Below are positions 21,701 through 26,327 of a stretch of 26,327 nt of DNA, piece by piece. A program made the translations under genes and the position numbers. Positions within the stretch are counted from its first letter, which is position 1. Each line of letters opens with the position of its first letter. The DNA comes from a virus. The notes under the pieces were generated by a model. It was not told the DNA's origin and did no database searches. It worked only from the letters and a program-made list of their open reading frames with translations. The DNA is taken from the IMG/VR virus record IMGVR_UViG_3300018421_000170, positions 1 to 26,327 of that record, one strand, 5' to 3'.

Positions 21701-24700
21701 TGACGTATACACTGTAAACTCTTACGATCAGGAGAGATACGGTAAAGATATTCCAATCCTTGCTGATGGTATTAGAGCATCAGACACACTTGACTTTAGA
21801 CCAAGAGTCGCTCCATTCACTTCAACAACTTCATCACCATTTGCATTCTCAAGCAGAACCTTTGGTGCTTCAACCAACCCAGCGTTGGTTCTTGCTCCTT
21901 CAGAAAGTTCATTGATAGGTTATGATTATTACTTACCTAGAATTGATAAGGTTGTATTAGATAAACTTGGTAAGTTCTCCGTTATCAAAGGCGTATCTGC
22001 ACTTAATCCAAAGGTTCCTACCAATGTTGAGGAAGCAATGGATATTGCAACTATTGAATATCCAGCATATCTTTATGATACTAGCGACGTAGTTATCAAA
22101 CTCGTCGATAACAGAAGATATACGATGAGGGATATTGGTAAGATTGATGATAGGGTTTCTACTCTTGAAGAGTTGACCTCTCTCAGTCTTCTTGAACTTG
22201 ACACAAAATCTCTACAAGTTAGAGATGTTGATGGTCTTGATAGATTCAAGTCTGGTTTCTTTGTTGACGACTACAAGGACGTAGCAAGACTTGATGGAAG
22301 ACTTTCTACCGTAAACGTAGATACTGAGAAGAAGGAATTACTCTCTCCTATCGATTTCTATTCTATCAAACCAGAAATCGCACTCAAGACTACAATTGAT
22401 GCAACAACTGCAGACTTCTCAGCAAATCTTGACCTCTTAGATTCTAACGTACAGAAGACTGGAGATCTGATTACACTGAAGTACGATCAGAAAGGATGGA
22501 TCGAACAACCTCTCGCTTCTAGAGTTGAGAACGTCAATCCATTTAACATGATTGAGTTCAATGGTACAATTCAACTGACACCAGCATCTGATAACTGGGT
22601 TAGAAACATTTATGTCAATGGTGGCGAAAGATCTATCACTGGCGATTTTGACGGTTCATTTGTTGAAACTGTCAGAATCTCTAGCGTACCTGACAGACAC
22701 ATCAGATCCAGAAACGTAACGTTTGCTGCTTCAGGTCTCAAGCCACTCACAAGATACTATCCATTCTTCGATGGTACAAGTGGAATTGATATTATTCCAA
22801 AACTGATTCAAATTTCAATGACCTCTGGCACATTTAGTGTTGGAGAGACCGTACAAGGATTTATTGGTAGCACAAGACTCTTTAGTGGAAGAGTTGTTAG
22901 ACCAAATCATAAGTCTGGTCCATTCGATGATCCAGAAACCACAATTTCACTGAATCCATATAATAAGGCAGTAACCTTATCATCTTCATACTCAGCATCA
23001 TCTACTGTACTGAATATTGATATTGAATCCCTCTCTGATGAAGTTGTTGGTAGATTCAACGGATACTTGACCGTTGGCATGGTTCTTCTCGGTCAGACCA
23101 GTGGAGCACAAGCATCGGTTTCTGAAATTAAACTGGTAACAGATACTTTTGGTGATCTTCTTGGATCATTCTTCTTCAGAAATCCACTTGCTACACCACT
23201 GCCTCCTCTAAGATTCACTACAGGGTCTAAGACATTCAAGTTGACTTCTAGTTCAACAAATGCTGAACCACTGCCAGGAAGTCTCCTGATTAGTAGTGGT
23301 GAAACAACCTATAGTACCAGCGGTAGAGTTGATACTTACAGACAGACACGAGTTATTGTAAGAAGACCACCCCCACCACCACCGCCAGCACCCCCAGCTA
23401 GACCTGCTAGAAGGGATCCTCTCGCTCAGTCATTTACTGTCGATGAAACTGGCGCATTCCTTACTTCCTTAGATCTTTTCTTTGGAAACAAAGATGAAAA
23501 TGAAAAGGTAACAGTTGAGATTAGAACTGTTGAGTTGGGTACACCAACAAATCAGGTTGTAGCAGACTATGCTCGCGTAACATTAGAACCTTCACAAGTC
23601 AATACTTCAACTGATGGTTCTGTTGCTACTAGAGTTACATTCCCATCTCCAGTATATCTGCAACCAGATACTGAGTATGCAGTTGTAATCCTCTCACCAT
23701 ATTCCGATAATTATGAGACTTGGATTGCTAGAATGGGTGAGAAGACCGTTAACACATCAACTCTCCCAGATGCAGAAAGCGTTATTGTAACCAAGCAATA
23801 CGTTGGTGGAAGTCTCTTCAAGTCTCAAAACGGGACTATTTGGACTGCAAACCAGTTTGAAGATCTCAAGTTCAAACTTTATAAGGCAGAGTTTGCAACG
23901 ACTTCTGGAACCGCATACTTCTATAACCCAACTCTTGGTGTTGATGAGGCATCTTCAGATCTTCCAGAGAATCCTATCAGAACACTTCCAAGAAAGTTGA
24001 GAGTTGGTATTACTACCACAACTGCTCTGAACTCTGAACTGGTTGTTGGTAGAAAGGTCAGTGATACAACTACTGCAGGTGGACCACACGGTTACATCGA
24101 ACAGGTTGGTGGAAGAATAGGTAACCTGGTTAATTCACTGGTCGGTGCAGGTTACAGTGACGGAACCTTCAGTTCTGTACCTTTCTACTCCATCACTGGT
24201 TCTGGAACTGGTGCTGTTGGTGTTGTCACATTCAGTGGCGGTGCTCTCACAGGAAATCCTCACATTACAACTTTTGGTAATGGATATGTAGTTGGCGATG
24301 TTCTTGGTATTACCACAAGTAACGTTGTCAAGGGATCTGGAGCACAAATCTCAGTTAACTTACTGAATGGATTTGATACTCTGTATCTGACTAACGTTCA
24401 GGGTGAAGAACTCACTGCAAATCAGGATCTGGTCGTTTATGATGGATCGACTGCAGTTTCTTATGCCAATACTGATATCCTTTCTTCAGCGACAGTAAGT
24501 GATCTTTACGATGGTAGAGTTATTGAGGTTACTCAATTCAACCATGGTATGCACGCAGACAATAATGTCTTGACGCTTGCTAACATTGAACCAAATACAA
24601 TTCCAACAACACTTGATGCTGCTCTTAGTATCAATGATACTACAATTTCTGTTGCAAATACATCAATCTTTGCAACCTTCGAAGGTATCTCAACTTCAAC

Positions 24701-25850
24701 TGGATATCTGAAGATTAATAATGAAATTATCTTCTACAACAGCATTACTGCTGGTTCTGGAGGAGCAGGAACTCTTGGTATTGGTACAAGAGGTGTTGAT
24801 AGTAGCATTACTAGAACACACTCTATTGACGACAGAGTTTATCCTTATGAGTTGAATGGTGTATCACTTACCAGAATCAACAGAAATCATAGTTTGACAA
24901 ACAACACAACTCTGAAGGCAGCAGGAGATCTTGATAAGTACTATCTACAAATTGATCGTAGTCCCAGAGGATCTGGCGATACTCAACTCAGTTTCACTGA
25001 TGAGAATTCAGTTGGTGGAAAGAATGCTTCCGCTTCCAGAAACATTCAGTTCAATACTGTCATTCCACAGTTTAACGTTATAACTCCTGGAGAAACAACT
25101 AATATCTCCGCACAGGTTAGAACGGTTTCTGGAACCAGTGTTGGTGGATCTGAGACATCATTCTTGGATCAAGGTTTTGAGTCTGTTGAGATTAATAATC
25201 AAAACGAACTCCCAACACCAAGACTTGTTGCATCCGAAAGAAATGAGTCTACAAGACTTACAGATCTTCCAAAGAATAAGTCATTCACCGTTGGTCTGAC
25301 ACTGAATTCATTAGATTCAAACCTTTCACCTGTTATTGATACACAAAACTCTGCTATCGTTTATGGTAGAAATAGACTCAACAAACCAGTTGAGGATTAC
25401 ACATTTGATGGTGATGTCAAGTTGGTTGAAGGAGATTCGCACTCTGCAGTCTACGTCACTAATAAAGTAATGTTGAGACAACCAGCAACTTCTCTGAAGG
25501 TTCTGATTGGTGCGTATAGACACTCCTCTGCAGACTTTAGAGTTCTCTATCAACTCTTTAGAGCAGACTCTAGTGATGTGGAGCAGTCATTCGAACTGTT
25601 CCCAGGTTACGATAATTTAAGAGATACTGACGGTGACGGTTTTGGAGATACAATAATCGATGAAACCAAGAATAGCGGTAGAGCAGACGCATTCGTTTCT
25701 TCCAACAGAGACGGCGAGTTCTCCGAGTATCAGTTCAGTATTGATGAATTGGAACAGTTCACTGGATTCAGAATCAAGGTTGTTATGAGCGGAACCAATG
25801 AAGCAAAAGCACCTAGATTCAAGGACTTCAGAGCAATTGCCCTTGCTTGA
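18780..25850 (+). CDS. Large DUF4815-like virion structural protein
   Basis: 2,356 residues. The N-terminus has NISPYYDDFDKDNNFYRVLF, GYPVQARELTTLQSILQNQV and FGSHVFKEGSMVIPG, which I recognise as the start of the DUF4815 family of phage tail and baseplate proteins. A long beta-rich region holds several 'TSGA.A.V' units (near 105, 495, 880, 1440). It is followed by a helical block (YTMRDIGKIDDRVSTLEELT, about 1117-1136, then LDRFKSGFFVDDY) and QPLASRVENVNPF (about 1242). A Pro/Ala/Arg linker (about 1528-1546, seven consecutive prolines) joins the second part, DPLAQSFTVDETGAFLTSLD and further beta modules. A DTDGDGFGD loop (2282-2290) resembles a calcium-binding loop. It lies where T4 has genes 9 and 10, so a baseplate-periphery or fibre-attachment role is inferred. 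No Shine-Dalgarno; probably coupled to gene 8. Confidence 0.85.
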   Translation: MPQKTNLNISPYYDDFDKDNNFYRVLFKPGYPVQARELTTLQSILQNQVESFGSHVFKEGSMVIPGNVNYDPEYYSVRLSEDHLGIDISVYASNLVGKRVRGQTSGVVAVVDKYSNVSEVDGITDPTIFVKYLNSGTSTTAEYFDDGEVLITEESFTYGNTTINAGDTVANLVGTNSCARGTAVSIGAGVYFIRGTFVDVAEDKLVLDPYSASPSYRVGLTILEETISAKDDSSLYDNAKGYSNYSAPGADRLKITTVLSKKFLTDFSDKTFVELIKIDNGEIKKLQNKSEYSIIRDYFAQRTYEESGDYSVGRFDVEVKESLNNGLSNEGVFTSSQKTDEGNTPSEDLASIKISPGKAYVRGYDIDATGTTILDVEKPRDKNTVSQSLVPFEFGTLLRVNNVEGTPILGVNNNSNTVKLHSERVSSRAAGNGHLIGEARIYSFSLTDASYTDATTDWDLYLFDVQTYTEVTTNGGLSSAQCPASSFVRGVSSGASGYVVTAPGGSSVLTLDQTSGTFIAGEQLLINETTEVSRSVVSVRTFGIKDVKSVYQNSDNGTDYQHDFTGDTVLQRSLPKNFSISDRIRITSGGNVTSPGKSFSGIKTDTIIRYQIAGLSTETYNRVSAVAADGSSMTVSAITHVDGVNSGNLPGADVEVPFTIGSPLARDNGGLYAKIDNSNIASVDLADSTLLVKKDILLESTDASGNLTIPISSVGISSALFESFDSERYGIFYSDGSIEDLTSDQFSLSGGGSSVTFTGLTASQTNNVTVTVTVKKNNIKNKKKEYTRSEKVEVTRTVSGVSTSTTGLTESKFYGTRVEDREISLNHPDVVEVIAVYESYNSSAPTLDSLEFPSGLGLDTNSILGERIVGATSGAIAQLVTRSSATKVEIVYLNSNKFVVGESVTFEESNITSLSTAVNEGNYQDITNKFSLDKGHREQYCDYSKLVRKSDGYVPTNKITAIFNRYTIPTNDTGDVYTVNSYDQERYGKDIPILADGIRASDTLDFRPRVAPFTSTTSSPFAFSSRTFGASTNPALVLAPSESSLIGYDYYLPRIDKVVLDKLGKFSVIKGVSALNPKVPTNVEEAMDIATIEYPAYLYDTSDVVIKLVDNRRYTMRDIGKIDDRVSTLEELTSLSLLELDTKSLQVRDVDGLDRFKSGFFVDDYKDVARLDGRLSTVNVDTEKKELLSPIDFYSIKPEIALKTTIDATTADFSANLDLLDSNVQKTGDLITLKYDQKGWIEQPLASRVENVNPFNMIEFNGTIQLTPASDNWVRNIYVNGGERSITGDFDGSFVETVRISSVPDRHIRSRNVTFAASGLKPLTRYYPFFDGTSGIDIIPKLIQISMTSGTFSVGETVQGFIGSTRLFSGRVVRPNHKSGPFDDPETTISLNPYNKAVTLSSSYSASSTVLNIDIESLSDEVVGRFNGYLTVGMVLLGQTSGAQASVSEIKLVTDTFGDLLGSFFFRNPLATPLPPLRFTTGSKTFKLTSSSTNAEPLPGSLLISSGETTYSTSGRVDTYRQTRVIVRRPPPPPPPAPPARPARRDPLAQSFTVDETGAFLTSLDLFFGNKDENEKVTVEIRTVELGTPTNQVVADYARVTLEPSQVNTSTDGSVATRVTFPSPVYLQPDTEYAVVILSPYSDNYETWIARMGEKTVNTSTLPDAESVIVTKQYVGGSLFKSQNGTIWTANQFEDLKFKLYKAEFATTSGTAYFYNPTLGVDEASSDLPENPIRTLPRKLRVGITTTTALNSELVVGRKVSDTTTAGGPHGYIEQVGGRIGNLVNSLVGAGYSDGTFSSVPFYSITGSGTGAVGVVTFSGGALTGNPHITTFGNGYVVGDVLGITTSNVVKGSGAQISVNLLNGFDTLYLTNVQGEELTANQDLVVYDGSTAVSYANTDILSSATVSDLYDGRVIEVTQFNHGMHADNNVLTLANIEPNTIPTTLDAALSINDTTISVANTSIFATFEGISTSTGYLKINNEIIFYNSITAGSGGAGTLGIGTRGVDSSITRTHSIDDRVYPYELNGVSLTRINRNHSLTNNTTLKAAGDLDKYYLQIDRSPRGSGDTQLSFTDENSVGGKNASASRNIQFNTVIPQFNVITPGETTNISAQVRTVSGTSVGGSETSFLDQGFESVEINNQNELPTPRLVASERNESTRLTDLPKNKSFTVGLTLNSLDSNLSPVIDTQNSAIVYGRNRLNKPVEDYTFDGDVKLVEGDSHSAVYVTNKVMLRQPATSLKVLIGAYRHSSADFRVLYQLFRADSSDVEQSFELFPGYDNLRDTDGDGFGDTIIDETKNSGRADAFVSSNRDGEFSEYQFSIDELEQFTGFRIKVVMSGTNEAKAPRFKDFRAIALA

Positions 25851-25855
25851 TAATT

Positions 25856-26074
25856 ATGAGAGTTGAAGGACATAAGCACCTGTTTCGTGAAGAATCAGGT
25901 GCCATTGTAAATAATGATACTCAACAATATAATGAGTACATTAGAATGAAGTCGGAAAGAAGGAGACAAAGAGAAGAAATAGATGGTCTAAAACAAGATA
26001 TCAGTGAAATTAAGTCCCTACTTATGGAGATTATCAATGGACCCAAACAGCATCAAACTAGAAACAATGACTAG
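25856..26074 (+). CDS. Small coiled-coil cyanophage protein
   Basis: 72 residues from ATG 25856, six bases after the preceding TGA. A TTG at 25847 would overlap that stop and add three residues; the ATG is preferred because MRVEGHKHLFRE is the start I recall for related cyanophage proteins. The N-terminal part holds HKHLFREESGAIVNND. The second half is a charged helix (RMKSERRRQREEIDGLKQDI, then SEIKSLLMEII) with heptad-like hydrophobic spacing. Function unknown; its place between structural genes suggests a minor structural or assembly role. Its last 38 bases overlap the next gene in another frame, and its TAG lies inside a perfect stem-loop. Confidence 0.75.
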   Translation: MRVEGHKHLFREESGAIVNNDTQQYNEYIRMKSERRRQREEIDGLKQDISEIKSLLMEIINGPKQHQTRNND

Positions 26075-26222
26075 AATGTTTGAGTATGAAAAACATTCTA
26101 GGCTTATTGATGAATTAAATCTTGATGAGTTAAGAGAATGTGCCAAATCTTACTGCAAACTTTATTTGAAGCAGCAAGAAGTTGTCAGTAGTTTTGGTCT
26201 TCTCGATTCTGGTTTGACATAA
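26037..26222 (+). CDS. Small conserved cyanophage protein overlapping its upstream neighbour
   Basis: 61 residues from ATG 26037. A GTG at 26004 would add eleven residues that read as a shadow of the upstream gene, and an internal ATG at 26067 is possible. The protein reads MDPNSIKLETMTRMFEYEK, then LIDELNLDELRECAKSYC and KLYLKQQEVVSSFGLLD, a two-helix pattern. From memory, short proteins with 'FEYEK...I D....D.L...AK.YCKLYLKQQE' are frequent in T4-like cyanophages at this site. The function is unknown. It overlaps the preceding gene by 38 bases, and its stop codon lies within the late promoter of the next gene. Confidence 0.75.
   Translation: MDPNSIKLETMTRMFEYEKHSRLIDELNLDELRECAKSYCKLYLKQQEVVSSFGLLDSGLT
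26071..26101 (+). other. Perfect 11-bp stem-loop around the stop codon of the 25856 gene
   Basis: CTAGAATGTTT (26071-26081) is the exact reverse complement of AAACATTCTAG (26091-26101), with a 9-nt loop. The left arm contains the TAG stop (26072-26074) of the upstream gene, and the whole element is also coding in the 26037 frame. No T-run follows, so it is not an intrinsic terminator. Confidence 0.6.
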
Positions 26223-26225
26223 ATA
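26218..26225 (+). promoter_or_regulatory. T4-type late promoter (CATAAATA)
   Basis: CATAAATA fits the NATAAATA cyanophage late consensus and contains the TAA stop of the 26037 gene. The expected start near 26231 gives a leader of about 16 nt to ATG 26247, again without a Shine-Dalgarno. Confidence 0.75.
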
Positions 26226-26246
26226 CTTCTAAAGACCAACTTTACC

Positions 26247-26327
26247 ATGGCAGTTTACGTCAGTAATATTGTTATCAATACCAGCACGACATTCGCTCAG
26301 TCATATACCCTGGAAAATATCAATACA
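26247..26327 (+). CDS. N-terminus of a probable virion structural protein (3' end outside window)
   Basis: 27 residues are visible from ATG 26247 to the right edge: MAVYVSNIVINTSTTFAQSY followed by TLENINT. The start is well supported by the late promoter just upstream and by the lack of any other gene. From memory, cyanophage structural proteins after the DUF4815-like gene often begin with a similar 'MAVYVSNIVI..G..F.Q.f.L' strand pattern. Too little is visible to assign a family, so the structural role is inferred from context. Confidence 0.6.
   Translation, partial: MAVYVSNIVINTSTTFAQSYTLENINT

Noticed and set aside
25847-25855. TTG start for the 25856 gene
   Set aside because: It overlaps the preceding stop codon, and ATG 25856 gives the N-terminus typical of related proteins.
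1-26327. tRNA genes, insertion sequences, integrase, attachment sites, or defence/anti-defence genes
   Set aside because: No cloverleaf-like sequence, transposase motif, terminal inverted repeats or recognisable enzyme of these classes was found on reading the sequence.

Overview
The window looks like part of the late (virion structural) region of a T4-like cyanophage, a myovirus of marine picocyanobacteria (Synechococcus or Prochlorococcus). The evidence is a recognisable T4-type baseplate-wedge cluster in the order gp25, gp6, a gp7-position protein, gp8; several copies of the T4-type late promoter motif (T/C/A)ATAAATA; very large beta-repeat structural proteins typical of cyanomyoviruses; and small conserved cyanophage genes at the expected flanks. 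All supported genes lie on the + strand.

Layout. Positions 1 to about 1200 are clearly more GC-rich than the rest. They hold the tail of a KTSC-like small protein, two hypothetical genes (219-554, 653-1108) and three GC-tract hairpins. From about 1200 the composition drops. There follow a small AbrB-like protein (1284-1457), a sigma70-type promoter (1474-1502), a glycosyltransferase-like gene (1525-2289) and two tiny genes (2294-2455, 2458-2595) that end at a clear intrinsic terminator (2601-2628). A late promoter then precedes a small charged gene (2702-2962). A second late promoter, overlapping a perfect 9-bp hairpin, starts the baseplate operon: gp25 (2995-3396), gp6 (3400-5280) and a 3,967-residue giant (5282-17185). 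A third late promoter precedes gp8 (17223-18776) and a 2,356-residue DUF4815-like protein (18780-25850). Two small overlapping genes follow (25856-26074, 26037-26222), then a fourth late promoter and the start of another probable structural gene that runs off the window (26247 onward).

How the genes work together. gp25, gp6 and the gp7-like protein are the core of the six baseplate wedges, and gp8 joins the wedge periphery. The two giants probably make the outer baseplate or receptor-facing parts, where T4 uses gp9, gp10 and gp11. They are built from recurring beta modules that also appear inside gp8. The genes in each block are almost contiguous (1-3 bp gaps), which fits translational coupling and fixed relative output. 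Three of the late promoters lie so close to their genes that the expected mRNA leaders are only about 13-18 nt and lack a Shine-Dalgarno sequence.

I see no tRNA, CRISPR array, insertion sequence, integrase or defence system. The most unusual signals are the hairpin and late-promoter overlap at gene 25, the gp7 wedge-core signature at the N-terminus of the giant protein, the composition break near 1200, and a perfect 11-bp stem-loop around a stop codon at 26071-26101. No stretch longer than about 180 bases lacks a gene. Family assignments rest on reading and memory of the families, not on a database search.
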